Source: Sarcocystis neurona
Taxonomy: Eukaryota > Apicomplexa > Conoidasida > Eucoccidiorida > Sarcocystidae
Assembly (NCBI GenBank): GCA_000727475.1
Contig: KL647321.1
Span: forward strand, 372,001-436,000
Direction: 5' to 3'
Length of the DNA stretch: 64,000 nucleotides
The translations under genes and the position numbers were made by a program. The notes below the pieces were generated by a model, which worked only from the letters and a program-made list of their open reading frames with translations, searched no databases and was not told the origin of the DNA. Below are positions 1 to 11,300 of the stretch, in pieces (position 1 is the stretch's first letter; every line of letters begins with the position of its first letter).

Positions 1-880
1 TTCTGCTGCTGTTGCGCGATTGTTGCTCGTCCGCTCCTCCTGCAGATCTTCTACCATTTCTGCTCATGATTCCCTTATCGCCGCATCCGCTACTACTGCT
101 GCGAGCGTTGCTTCCACTGGTAAATAGCACCTGCTGCGGCTGCTGTAGCTGCTGCTGCTGCTGCAGTGGCGGAGGCTGCTGCCGCTGCTGTTGGCGTCGC
201 CGCTGCCAGGCGCGGTGTGTATAGTTATGGTGCTGGCGTTACTGCTGCTATTGCCTCCGGCGCTACAGGTGTTCCGACGACAGGAGCTGCTGTTGCTGTC
301 ACGGCACTGTACCTCTCTGCGGCTGCCGCTATTCGTATGCATAGCTGCTGCTGCTCCTGCAAATACTACCACTGCTGCCGCTGCTCTGCTGTGCGAGTGG
401 GGTTTCCATCTCTGCTGTGCTGCTACTGGGTTGTACAGGCTGTGAGGTCTACTTTCCGTGGTGCTATACGGTCCTTTATGCGGTAGCTGCTGCTTCGCTC
501 CTGCTCCTGCTGTTGCTGTGGTGCTGCAGCTTTTGCAGCTCTGCTGATGCTCGTGCTGCTGCTGCTGCTGTGCTGCCCCTTCTGCTCCTCTGCTGCTGCT
601 GCTGCTGTGCTGCTCTGCTCTGCTGCTGCTGCTGTGCTGCTCCTTCTGCTGCTCTGCTGCTGCTGCTCCTGCTGTGCTGTTTCTGCTGTTGCTGTTCCGA
701 CTGCCCTGCTGCTGACACTGCTGTACTGCTGCTGCTGTTAGTGTGGTGCCGCTCCTGCTGCTGTGCTGCTGCTGTGCTGCTGCTGTGTTGCTGCGCTCCG
801 GCTGCTGCTGCCGCTGCATCTCTCTCGTGCCGGTTGGTGGAGGCGGCGAGGCGGGGCACGACCTTCCGGGTGCGTGCGCA
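1..880. repeat. CTG-rich (CAG on minus) trinucleotide array
   Basis: Imperfect CTG/GCT/TGC runs fill most of this stretch, densest at 540-800. On the plus strand short alanine-rich readings appear in succession but in different frames: one ends at a TAG near 127, a second runs to about 345, a third to about 445. On the minus strand one frame stays open throughout as a Q/S/A-rich protein. Arrays of this kind are known in Eimeria both inside and outside genes, so openness alone says little about coding. The array is cut by the left window edge. Confidence 0.85.
64..819 (-). CDS. Possible Q/S/A-rich hypothetical protein
   Basis: From an ATG at 819 (complement) this frame is open for about 251 codons to a TGA at 64. 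The product is CAG-coded low complexity: poly-Q and poly-S runs in the first half, a more mixed middle (residues such as PYSTTESRPHSLYNP, then RWKPHSHS), and Ser-rich repeats to the end. No domain was recognised. The frame stays open upstream to a GTG at 885, so an upstream exon is possible. The plus strand carries competing alanine frames, and a CAG array is stop-free by nature, so this may be a chance ORF. The size and the non-repetitive middle are the only arguments for it. Confidence 0.3.
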   Translation of the reverse strand: MQRQQQPERSNTAAAQQQHSSRSGTTLTAAAVQQCQQQGSRNSNSRNSTAGAAAAEQQKEQHSSSSRAEQHSSSSSRGAEGAAQQQQQHEHQQSCKSCSTTATAGAGAKQQLPHKGPYSTTESRPHSLYNPVAAQQRWKPHSHSRAAAAVVVFAGAAAAMHTNSGSRREVQCRDSNSSSCRRNTCSAGGNSSSNASTITIHTAPGSGDANSSGSSLRHCSSSSSYSSRSRCYLPVEATLAAVVADAAIRES

Positions 881-1020
881 CACACACACTGGCTCGGGGG
901 TTGCTTTTTTTGAAAGAAGCATTTCCTCCTTTAGACACTTCCGGTATTTCTCGCCATCTCCGTCCACTGTCAGCCGCTGCATACAGGTTGATGGGGCGTA
1001 GTAATATCTTGCGGCCTTAA

Positions 1021-2294
1021 CCGCAGGAACAGATGCCGACAATCCCCTGGCCGCCTTTCCTTCACCTGTTGGCGTCTTCCACAGTGACGTCTTCCTTTAA
1101 AAAAAATGACCGTCGTCGATGAGTCCTAGGCAGTTTTCTCCTTCCGTCGTGCAAAGTCTGTCACAGGGAGTCCATCGTTTCCCTGCCTTCACCGCAGCAC
1201 AGCTTTTTCGCCTCGTCACCTACCGTGTCAGCCGTCGTCCCCTGCTCCCTCCACGAATATTTTCATCTGCGTTCATATATTCCGTCATTTCGTCCGTCCT
1301 ACCTTCTTCGCCTTGCTGCCTGACTCCTCTATTGGCTTCCACTTTATGCGTTTCCCCTGCCTTGCCGTTGCCTTCTGCGTAGTCCCCCCTCCTGCGTGGC
1401 GTACGCCGAAGGGGCACCAGCGGCGTTCGAACGGTCGACTTGTTCATTCGCCTCACGTGGCCACTCATTTTCCTACTGATTTTCTCCTTTTCTCTTAATG
1501 CCTTCCCATTCTCTGGCCTCTTTGCCCCAGTCTTACCCGCAGCTCTTTCTCTCTTCTTGGTCGGGACGTTGCTGTGCGGCGCCACCCGCCCCGGCACCGC
1601 GGCTCGCGGGGCAGCGCTCCTGCGGCAGAGAAATGGAAGAATCGATGCAGAAAAGAGCGACTGTCTTTTAGTCACGGGCGGGAAAAGAAGCAATCATTCG
1701 AGCAAAAGGACAAAAGTTTCGTCTTGAGGGCCTCTCACGGTTCCGCTGCGACAACACGGCCACAACACACTTCATCGAGCCATTCCACTCGGTCCCCTAT
1801 ACCGGGCAATCTGCCAGATTTCGTCATTTACGGACTGTTTGTTCTTCTTTTCGGTCCCACTGACAACTGTCCCGTCTCATTTTAGCCCTCGCCGTTGTTG
1901 GTCCCGTTTCTTCGTCAAATTTTCTCTCCGAAAAGCACTACATTTTTCCATTGGCGTGTGCCCTCAGCTGCCCCAACCCTTCTTGTTCGATTCTTCTCCG
2001 ATCCCCGTGTTTGCGCTCGTTTCCTCCTCTTCGCACAGGTCGACGTTCTCTCTTCTCGTTGGGACCGTGCTTTACATCATCCGTTCTCTTTTTCGCGCCT
2101 TCTGTGGCCGCTGCTGCTGTCTTCTGCAGCTGCGACAGTACCGCTGCAGCGCGTTGGTCACGAGATCATCCTTGTGTCTTGTGGGTCCGCCTCCCCCGTT
2201 CCTCGCCCTTACCTTCCTTTTTCGTCCGTCGTTCCTGTTCTCAGGAACTGTGCTTCCCTCCCAGCTTTCCCTCTTCCTCGTGATTTCTATTGCG
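1021..2294 (+). promoter_or_regulatory. Pyrimidine-rich 5' flank of proteasome beta1 gene
   Basis: This stretch is strongly C/T-rich on the plus strand and lies directly upstream of the first in-frame ATG of the proteasome gene. It is open in the same frame for about 150 codons upstream of that ATG but has no ATG there, so it is read here as promoter and 5' UTR, perhaps with a 5' intron. The same bias (pyrimidine-rich before genes and in introns, purine-rich after) recurs elsewhere in the window. No individual promoter element can be named. Confidence 0.5.
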
Positions 2295-3824
2295 ATGGCG
2301 AGTGGTTCGCTTGTTACAGTTCCCCCTGCGGCGTGGGCCGCAGGAGCCGCGGTTGCCGCCGTTCCTGTAGATGCAGCAGCAGGAAGAAAAGAAGAGGCAG
2401 CAGTTGTACCTCGGAATCTGGTAGGATGCGACCCTAGGCAGCAGCAGCAGCAAGAGAGAAACAATTTCGTTCTTTCGTATTCTGAGACGGGTTTGCCAGT
2501 GCTTCTTCCTTCCTGCGGGAGTGCCGGCTTCTCACCTTCCCTCAGTTCTTCGTTCTCCGGCACTGCGGCTGCTGCAGGTGCTGTTGCACCGCCACCACCA
2601 TCACCCTACGAGTTTTCTTCTTCTGTTCTTCCGTTTCCGTATGCGCCTGCTGTTGCGTCTGCGCCGGGAGGGAGCCTCTCTGCCTTTTTTCCCGCTGCTG
2701 TTGTCACTCCGCCTCCTCTTCCACGCACGCCGCACGGCTACTGGGGTTTCCCGTATCCCCCTGCTGCGGCAGCAGCGTCGCACAGAAGCAGAGCCGTGTC
2801 TACAGGAACGACGATCGTCGCAGTAACTTTCAAAAACGGGGTGGTGCTTGGCGCGGACACTCGGACATCAGCGGGGAGCTATGTGGTGAATCGGGCGGCG
2901 CGGAAGATTACGCCTGTTCATGAGAAGATTTGCGTGTGTAGGTCAGGAAGCGCTGCAGACACGCAGGCTTTGACCCAGATCGTCAAACTTTATTTGCAGC
3001 AGTACGCGCAGGAGCTGCCTCGGCGTTCAACTGCGGCAGAGCGGCGCAAGCACGAGCAGCGGGTGACTGCAGCGGCAGAGAAGCAGCAGCGCCAGGCTGC
3101 GGAGCAGCAGCGGCAGGAGGAGAGAGAGAGAGAGCGAGAGCGAGAGCAGCAGGAGAAGAGGCGAGAAGCAGCCCAGGAAGAAGAGGACGAGCCGAGAAAG
3201 GACGACCCCTCCGCCCCAGGAGACGGATCCTCGGCAGCGGCAAAGAAACTCAGGGAACAACAAGAAGAAGACAGCTCCAGGCGAGGGGGAGGGCTGCCAC
3301 CTGCAGAGGGCGGAAGAGGCGTCGCCGCTGATGAGACAGGAGCAGCTGCAGGAGACACGCAGAAGCAAGAGTCGCCGGAGGAAGGGTCGCCGGAGGAAGA
3401 GTCGGATCAAGAGAAAATGTTTGCCGCGGAAGACGCTCGTGCGGAGCCTCGCGTTCGAGCAGCAGCGACTCTCTTTCAATCGCTCTGCTACGAATATAAA
3501 GAGACACTAACTGCCGGGTTAATCGTTGCCGGGTACGACGCAGTTGAAGGGTCGCAGATTTACAGCATTCCTCTTGGCGGGGCCATGATGCCGATGAAGT
3601 GCACCGCAGGGGGCTCGGGCAGCGGCTACATCTCGGCGTTCATGGACGCGCAGTATCACCCGGAGATGGAGCGAGCAGCAGCCGTTGACTTCGTGAAAAA
3701 GTGCGTCGCCCATGCAATCTCGAGGGACGGCTCCTCGGGCGGCATGATACGTATCATAGTCGTTACGAAGCACGGGCTCGAAGAAGAATTTGTCGAGGGC
3801 AACCGTCTCCCCGTTCGTCCCTGA
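2295..3824 (+). CDS. PSMB6: 20S proteasome subunit beta type-6 (beta1, caspase-like)
   Basis: This encodes the beta1 subunit of the 20S proteasome core, an N-terminal-threonine hydrolase that cleaves after acidic residues. The first in-frame ATG at 2295 gives 509 residues. A long propeptide-like region (1-171, Ala/Pro/Ser-rich with a Q5 run) ends in the STG|TTIVAV processing site, placing catalytic Thr1 at residue 172 (codon 2808). Mature Asp17, Lys33 and the specificity residue Arg45 (context VCRSGSAADTQ) are present, as is the DGSSGG motif with Asp166 and Ser169. Between helices H1 and H2, residues about 243-387 form an E/R/Q-rich insertion absent from family members, which are usually about 240 residues. 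Conserved sequence resumes at AATLFQSL and runs to a TGA at 3822. No intron is needed. Identification rests on recognition of the beta1 signature and is secure; the extension and insertion may be partly mis-modelled. Confidence 0.95.
   Translation: MASGSLVTVPPAAWAAGAAVAAVPVDAAAGRKEEAAVVPRNLVGCDPRQQQQQERNNFVLSYSETGLPVLLPSCGSAGFSPSLSSSFSGTAAAAGAVAPPPPSPYEFSSSVLPFPYAPAVASAPGGSLSAFFPAAVVTPPPLPRTPHGYWGFPYPPAAAAASHRSRAVSTGTTIVAVTFKNGVVLGADTRTSAGSYVVNRAARKITPVHEKICVCRSGSAADTQALTQIVKLYLQQYAQELPRRSTAAERRKHEQRVTAAAEKQQRQAAEQQRQEEREREREREQQEKRREAAQEEEDEPRKDDPSAPGDGSSAAAKKLREQQEEDSSRRGGGLPPAEGGRGVAADETGAAAGDTQKQESPEEGSPEEESDQEKMFAAEDARAEPRVRAAATLFQSLCYEYKETLTAGLIVAGYDAVEGSQIYSIPLGGAMMPMKCTAGGSGSGYISAFMDAQYHPEMERAAAVDFVKKCVAHAISRDGSSGGMIRIIVVTKHGLEEEFVEGNRLPVRP
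3021..3455 (+). other. Charged low-complexity insertion within PSMB6
   Basis: About 145 codons of purine-rich sequence interrupt the proteasome fold between YAQELP and AATLFQSL. The translation alternates Arg/Glu and Gln-rich coil (EEREREREREQQEKRR) with Glu/Ser/Pro/Gly stretches. It stays in frame throughout. An intron is unlikely to account for all of it, because YAQEL just before it aligns with HSIEL of the human subunit, so both edges abut conserved sequence. Confidence 0.8.
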
Positions 3825-4260
3825 CACGCAGAAACACCAGGAGATACACAGGGAGAAGAAGAAAGCGATAAGGAGAGAGAGCGATAGAGACAGAAAGAGG
3901 GACAGACGAAGAAAGCGGAAGGCAGGAGGACACGTCGTGCGTCTCGTGTACATGGGGAGAAATCGGCCCCGCAGGACGACGCGGGGCTGCGTCACAAGGA
4001 GACACAGTAGAAGGAAAAGAGAGGGGGGGCCGGCATAGAGAGCAGGAGCAGCAAGGAGGAAAAAAGGGAGGAAAACAGAGAAGAGACAAAAAAGAGAAAA
4101 GAATGATAAGAAATAAGAGGCGCAGAGCAAGACAAAGGAAGAGAGCATGCACAAATTCACGTGTGTACTCCTATGTGTGAGTGTGTACCCGTGGAGACGG
4201 ATCAAGGCAGAGACACGCCAAGTCGGGGTAGACAGACAGACAAAGAGATAGAGAAGAGAC
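3825..4260. other. Purine-rich 3' flank of PSMB6
   Basis: After the TGA the plus strand switches to A/G-rich sequence (GAGA, AAGA and GGAA runs) for about 400 bases. No gene is supported here. It most likely contains the 3' UTR of the proteasome gene; no perfect AATAAA was seen, though AAATAAG-like hexamers occur near 4110. Confidence 0.5.
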
Positions 4261-4261
4261 G

Positions 4262-4410
4262 GGAAAGTTGTCTCGGGTGAAGTATGTGGCGATAAGTCGG
4301 TCCTCCATAAAGGGAGAAACACACACACAGAGACAGAGAGAAGGGAAGTTGTTTCTCGTGAAGGATGTGGAGCTGCGTCAGTCCTGTAGAGAAAGGGAGA
4401 ACTGACACAC
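4262..4410. repeat. Diverged tandem duplication, about 80-85 bp unit
   Basis: Two adjacent related blocks both open with GGGAA(A)GTTGT, continue through GTGAAG-ATGTGG and GTC-GTCCT, and close with AAAGGGAGAA. They differ by substitutions and small indels. A short AC run lies between them and another follows at 4427-4442. Confidence 0.75.
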
Positions 4411-4507
4411 TTCTCAGATGTGCGTCACACACACACACACACAGTTCCTCCACAAATACCGGTTTAGTCAGCCCCTGTTGTTTACGTGTCTTCCTGTCTC
4501 CGTCTCT

Positions 4508-4640
4508 CCTCCCCGTATGAGGTCGACATGTCGTTTATGGACCTTCGTGTCTCCCTGTCACCCCGTGTGTGAGGTCGACGCGTCGTTTATGGAACTTCCT
4601 GTCTTCCTGTCTCCCCGTACGAGGTCCACATACACGATGA
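4508..4640. repeat. Tandem repeat with about 50-bp unit (GAGGTCGAC)
   Basis: The phrase GAGGTCGACATGTCG TTTATGG recurs as GAGGTCGACGCGTCG TTTATGG about 50 bases later, each followed by a CCTTC/ACTTC and CCTGTC block, and a third start (GAGGTCCACA) follows at about 4620. This is a short minisatellite in intergenic DNA. Confidence 0.7.
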
Positions 4641-4778
4641 GAACCAACCCGCACAAGCGCCGCAGCGGGGGGGGAAGGGACGGGACACGTGTGCAGTGCT
4701 ACGAGGCTTGGCGATGAGGAGCCGCACTTCTGGAAGCAGTGTTCCTGTGGAAACCCACATCTCTTTGCCACCAACATG

Positions 4779-5060
4779 CGGATTCTCTGCAACTATTCAG
4801 TCGTCCACATATATATGTATATACGTATGCATGTGTGTATACAAATGAATTCTCTGCAACTGTTCAGCTGTCCGTATATACATATGTATATATGTATATA
4901 TATATATATATGTATATGTATGTACGCGTGTATATATCCATATATACATGTTGAAGACGACGGAACTGGAGAAACTGAGGTTGTGGGAAAAAAGAGCGTG
5001 TCGTGCGTCCCACACGTGTGTATATATATACATGTGTACATCCATCCTGCTGATGGAGAC
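4779..5060. repeat. TA/TATG microsatellite with a 69-bp duplicated block
   Basis: Runs of TATATG and TACATA dominate. The block ATTCTCTGCAACTATTCAG occurs near 4780 and again, with changes, near 4849, each time followed by a TA-rich stretch, so the microsatellite lies within a larger tandem unit. Confidence 0.8.
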
Positions 5061-5379
5061 GCAGTGACATACAAATATACGTCTATTATAAGTACGTCGA
5101 ACGGCGGAGAAGAAGAATGAGAAGAGAGAGGACGAGGGGAGTTCTGCGGAAGGAAACAGCGTGTCGTCTCGACCGTTTCCACAGTGAAAGAAGAACTGCA
5201 TTTTGCAAGACACGCTATACCACCACCCTCGCGTTTGTGTGGATGTGCGTCGGAAGGAGAGGTTTAGAACGCAGAGGCAGCTGCGTGGAAAAGAAACTTC
5301 AACTTTCTTGTCTCACCCAAGAGAAACTCAGACACACACACACACACACAACACACACACACACACATGAGTTTGTCCA

Positions 5380-8300
5380 TGTGTCTCTACCCTGTACAAT
5401 ATGTTTACAGTTGAAGCACGCAGCTTCGCCAAAGTTTTCCGCGTAGGCTGTGGTCTTTGGTAAACCACCGAGTGCAGCCTTTTAGCGAACAAGGATGAGT
5501 CACGCTTGCACTACGAAAGGCTGTGTCTCCGTGCAGAAACACATGCGCGCCGCTGCGCCCCTCGAAACTCTCAAAACTGGGCCGCACTGAGCAGGTCATC
5601 AATTCATCTCTAAAATGGTGTGCTCTGGTGGGGGATGGGAATGGAAACGGCTCGAAGCCGATGACACGGGGTCGTGTCATCAATAACAGAGCACGAGTAC
5701 CGATCAGCGGCAGCATGGGTATCGCAACTTGTGACTATGTGCCGCAAACATAAGGCGTACGGTGACCCTGCACTACGTCGGTTGGAGGTCAGATTAACCG
5801 GAAATAAGGTATCATTTTTTGCCACCTGTTCGCACTTCTCACTATCCAAAGCAAACAATACAATGCACGACAGACTACTCCGTCAAGTCCGTCCAAATAC
5901 TTACACTTTCGTGAGAAGGTAGCAAAGGAGGATGCTGGCTTCGAGAACTTTCACAGTGACCTCGGTGAACCAGGTCAGACGTTTGATTCACACGAAGAGC
6001 AGTGCTACAGTGTCGCGGGGGCAGGCTTTGCCTGAAGAGAGTAGGCTATAAAGATTTCAGCCATTTTTTCATATCCGGCTGCTGTCCAGATTGCTCTTTA
6101 ACGTCACGCACCAACAGGCACACGCGGTAAAGCTCAGGTCCGGAAAATCGGCGCATCACTCAAGCACATACGTGCTCTCGTGATTCCAGCAGGCGTCCAC
6201 GGAGGGGAGATGTATGCGTTGAAGCAGCCGTTCTTAAAAATTCGCTGCATATGTCTCTGTGAGCATGTTCGCAGCCCTTCAGGTGGTCGAGAGCCACACT
6301 ATATTCCATACGTAGGCGGGCAAAGGAACACCTATTGACAGGCATTCGCCCTTCTGAGCGCGAACTGCTTTGCAGCTGGAGACAGACGAGGGGAATACTT
6401 TTCGTACTATGCGACAAGAACGTTTCTTTACGGGTGTCTTACTGCCAGCCAGGCTTCAAGATACACGCGGAACCAAAGCGTCGGTCTTCTGGTGAAGAAG
6501 AGGGCCAGGGAAGAAGCTGAGGGATTACTAACAGGAAGCTCGTGGTTTTGGCTCTGTGTTCACGTCAAAATGCGCTGCACCACTCTTCTGGGGAATTACA
6601 AAAAGTCGGGATGTATCTGTACAGAAGAGGACAGAGAAGGGACTGATGAAGGCACCCTGTGGAGAGGACCGTGTGCGTGGAGACATGTTTCTTCCTTGTC
6701 GTTGCACGCGTAAGTGGGTGAGAATATTCAATCAGGTGCACAAAGCCTTACAGATGAAAACATTTGGCAAGCACAAGTATCATGCAGAGCGTGACTCTGC
6801 GGTGTCCACATTGCCGACTGAGAGAAAGGATTTCACATTCTGTGAAGAGAAGTGATAATGGAGGTGACAGGAGAGACAGAGGTGACAGGGACTGCTGGGG
6901 GCCCGAGTCCCTGGATACAATGATGGTACTACCTCTCTATCCGTGCACGAAACGGCTTTACATCGCTGGAATTCAAGTACTGGCCTCGACCGTGAACACA
7001 ACAGATATTACGAGTAGAATTGCGCCTTGGCCAGTCCAATACGGTGCTCACCTCTCCGGCGGGGAGACCCCTAGGGTTGGTCGCCTCAAGGCATTTGTAG
7101 CGACTGCACGGCCATCTAAACAAGTACGCAGGTTGTGGGTCGGAGGTATGAGACGTGAAACATCCGACTGATTGCAGCTTCTGCTGTGGCTTATCTCGGC
7201 CGTGTGAGTTACCAGAATTCATAAAATAACACCGGTGAAATATAGTGATTGGAAAGGAGGTTCGGATCACTCAGCTAACGTGCGGAGATCCAACGGGCAG
7301 CTCGTCGACGGAAACTGTGCTGAAGTGGCTGACCCTGATGTAAGCAAACTTCAAGCACGCTTTGAAGACGAAGGAGTTAAGTATTTGACTTATACAACAC
7401 GTTAAGCTCAGGGACCTCACATCATTTGAGAACCTCGTGCATATGCAGAAGCTCACTTTACGGGACGACGCTCCGTGCACGATATTGTGCTTGACCTGGT
7501 GAATGAACACTTTTTACCCTGTGCAGGTGGAATTGAGAAAGTGAATGCATATGAGTCATCTGCTAATGTATCTAGTCGATTCCGGGGCGAGCTGCGTGCG
7601 CCGAAATTTTCAACGTGCTAACAGTAGGTCGCGGGGGTGATGTAGTGAGACTGGTGTGGTAGAAAAAGATGCTGCTGCTGAGTCCTCCTTAGATGTACTA
7701 TACGTTGTCGAAGATGACGTGCGCTTTTTCGCGTCCATGCGCATCTGAGTTTTTATCTTATGCACGCCACCGTTGGCTAATGTCTGCTCTAGTCTTCACC
7801 GCAGAGCCAGTTGAGGCGCAGGATTTGCTGCAGAGATTGCACTGAACGCAGGATGCTTCTTGTATCTTGCGACCTATCAGCAAGCCTCTTTAGAACAGTA
7901 GACGTTTCCTTCGTCCCCCCAAAATTGGACCAAGGTCATAGGACACTGCGCGGTTGTGAGGTGCGCGTCGCCTGCATGGGTACTCCTTAGTGTAAGATGA
8001 GCACTCTACAACTTTGCAGATGCTGTCGGTCACACGGACAGATACTCAGAAAGCCCTTTTCTGGACACTTTGTAACTCTCTGCAGCTCAATTTTAACGGG
8101 AACGTCGCAGCGCACCCGAATCTCGCCCATAGTGCGCTGGCGATGAGCTCAGAGTCAACAGCCCCAAGGGGTAGCACTCATAGATATGAATTACTGGAGA
8201 GTACAGTCGGCTGCTCTGTTTCCCGGGACATCCTTATCTGGCACTAACCTTTCCACTCTGCCACGTCGGCGGCGCAGTACTCACTGCAAAGATATGTGTT

Positions 8301-11300
8301 TGTAATGCTGTACTAATGTATACCTGTGTGCACACACGTAAGCGCACTTGTGCAGATGCGCTGCCTTCTCCTGCCCTATGCCTCCAGGCCGCTGCGGCTC
8401 AAGGCGCAGAGTTTGATGTTACATCCTGGGGGATCACGAAGCGGGGCCGCGGTTTTCAACTCATTGATACGCTTGTCTATTCGCTAGGACTTCTCTCTTT
8501 CTCTGGCTTACCATTGTGTGCCAAGAAAGCCCCGACGCAACTAACCGGCATACAGCAGCCGTTAGAATGTAGACACACGTGAATTCCCCAACAAGTACTG
8601 ACAATGAAAGCGCCGATGTGGGGTGACGTATTGTAAGCCTCAAAACTAATGTATGTTCAAAGTATTCATCAGGCAAGCTACGTGGGGCGACGCATTGTGC
8701 CCAACACAGCAATAACCGAACTACCGCTTGCGCCCTAGTGACGGGTGCCAGTGGGACCAGGTACATCTGACGTTGTGCGGTGACCTAATATTCCGCCAAT
8801 GCGGAGAAGCAACTCAGGAGGTCATGTTGACCGCTTTGTGACGATCAATGAAGACACCTTTTGTTCGTGACCTGCAAGGTGCCTTCCTACATACCTACGC
8901 GGCATACATTCCCCTGTGTCGGGTGCAAGAAATTAGAATATCTATGAGTGAGTCAGGTGTCAATAGTCGGTTCGCCGGGATTCGAAAAGCGGGAAGCTGT
9001 TAAGGCTCAGAAATGAGCCTCTTAGAGGCTTTAGTCGAAGACTGCGGACGCGCGCCACGCTCGCGTGCGCGGCTGAGGCAATAACAACAGTTACACTGCG
9101 TGTTGTCCACTGTGTTTCTGTGCGTGGCCCGGCAATCGCAGAAGGCGAGGCGCTTCATCTTTCTTCCACTTGTTGTGGTCTATCCCACCGGGCAGGTGCT
9201 TCGCCTCACTCCACTTTTGAATCTGACGAGGCTCCTTCAATAAGAACAGAGAATTAGCAGGAAGCAGCGTCCCCTCCACAGCAGACGCTATGCAACAGCA
9301 CTCCGCGTGACACACGAATTCCCGTTGCGGGCTGACATAGGGCTATGTTTAAGGGTGTTCACGCATTTGTCTCTCCGTTATCGCAGACCTTGAAGTGTAT
9401 TTGCAACGCCTTCGGCCGTCTAGCGCGAGTGTATCCAATCCAGAGTATGTACAGACTCATCTGTCGCCGACGCGACTCGTCCCGTACGTACACGTGCGTC
9501 CTTGTCAGTGAGCACCCACGTAGGTGCCTGCCCTTTTTTGTCCATATGCCTTCAGCTTCCCCTTTCACGCGCCTGACGTTTAACTCTAGTGCCAACCCAG
9601 GTCCTGTACTGCTAGGTGCTCTGGACCTTCGTGCTTCTTCATTCATAGTGGTGTACAACCCATGTGTGCAGGAGCCTGCTAAGTCGCTCTGCACGTCCTC
9701 ACCTGCACTTGCAGTCGCTTGGAGTTGGCAACACTTACGCGTGCGAATACTTGTATGATATAATGTCATAGAATGCACCCGATGCTGTTGCCTGTCTTTG
9801 CCAGCGCATGCACGTGCGACAATTGCAGTTGGAGTTGCGCATGCTAATATCCTTGCAGGAAGTGCCTTGGAGTTGCAAATGCAACTAGCAGGTGAACACG
9901 GCGCTTGCAAAGTCCTCCTTTCATCTGCAGTTTCGGGTGCGTCCGCATCTGAAGGCTTTTTTTGCGACGATCCTCCCTGTCAAGACTCGTCTGTGTGCAG
10001 TCCTGCATGTGCCAATATCCGTAAGTGGTTCGATGTGTAGGCGTCTGCGCATGCGAATTCGTGTACGCAGCAGTAACGCTACAAGTCAGTTATTCTCGAA
10101 TGGTCCTCGTCATGCAAAGCAGGAGACTGAAGAAATAAAAAACGGAGCGTGAGCAGTGCAAGATCTAGGAAATCCGGTTCCATTCTAGAAGAGTTTTGGG
10201 ACACGTACGAGACTTGAGAAGTGTCTCCCCGTTAAGGGTGGAGATGTCGTCCACAAGAGCTTCTGACAAAGGCGTACGCGCAGAGCCCAAAGAGAATTAG
10301 GTGGGAGGAAAAGGCACCTTTTAGTCCAGCAAAAAATTACTCGACAGAAGACCTATAACGGCAAGTGTAACGGCTCTCAAACCTCAAAAAAACGTTTGTA
10401 CCCAGAGAGCCTTTGTCATTCACCCCTTGAAAGAACAAGTGTCGGACATTAACCAACATGTGCTTCAGCAATGTGCCGTGTCTTTCAAAGGCACCCTACA
10501 CGCAAGCACTTGAGAGAGCCTTTTATAAGAAAGTGTGGACGTGAAATAGGCCCTTCTCTGTAATCTATACATAATCACTCCTAGTCAGCCTACGTACTAA
10601 AAAAATTCCTTTGTCTTCAGCATACCTCGGGTGCGATGGCATGGATCAATTCCTGAAACCTGCACTCTTCCAAAGCTACTTACGATGCTGCGCTGTACAG
10701 GAAAGCGATCTGGTACGGACGTCGTCCCGCTTGCCAAAGACATAGGAGAGTGAGAGTAAGTGTAGAGGGTTCACAAACTTGTAGGGCCATAAAATTGGGT
10801 CTTTTTGCTGGTGCAGCGGAAACACTTGATTTAGTGTGTCAGACGGAAAAAGTTGTCGCACTCGACAACCATTTGTAGTATCTGTGGCGGTGGGTAGATT
10901 GACATTGTTGGGAAATTCAGGAACGTGAGCGGAAGGGAACGTGCGACTGCTCCGGATTTCCATATAACCTGACAGCTCTGCATTGAACAGTGTGACACGC
11001 CCCCAACTTATTACAACTAGAAACACACAGGCAAAGGGTAAAGCTTGTACGACGTGAGATAGCTATTCATTGGAAAGGTTACACTGGCCGAGAAACGTGC
11101 GAATTTTCCGGCGCTAAGGCTTCAGCAGCTGTATACAGGTACCCACTTCAGTGTCGTCATTTGATTGACGGCCGCACTTGGCAAAGTGCAATTTGAGTCG
11201 CGTACGGAAGAGAGGGGCGGAGGAGTGGAAACGGGGAGACGCCCGACAATGTAAAGAAGGTATAAGTGGGGAGAACAGAGGTTAGTTAACAGAACAGTAA

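Noticed and set aside
1839..2294. Start of the proteasome reading frame at 1839 (TTG), giving a 661-residue protein
   Set aside because: The codon at 1839 is TTG and the sequence is pyrimidine-rich 5' flank. The first ATG in this frame is at 2295, and everything upstream lacks protein character.
9359..9910. 183-codon minus-strand frame in the first repeat-poor segment
   Set aside because: Composition is ordinary but there is no recognisable motif, splice context or gene neighbour. I kept only the slightly longer frame in the second segment as a low-confidence entry.
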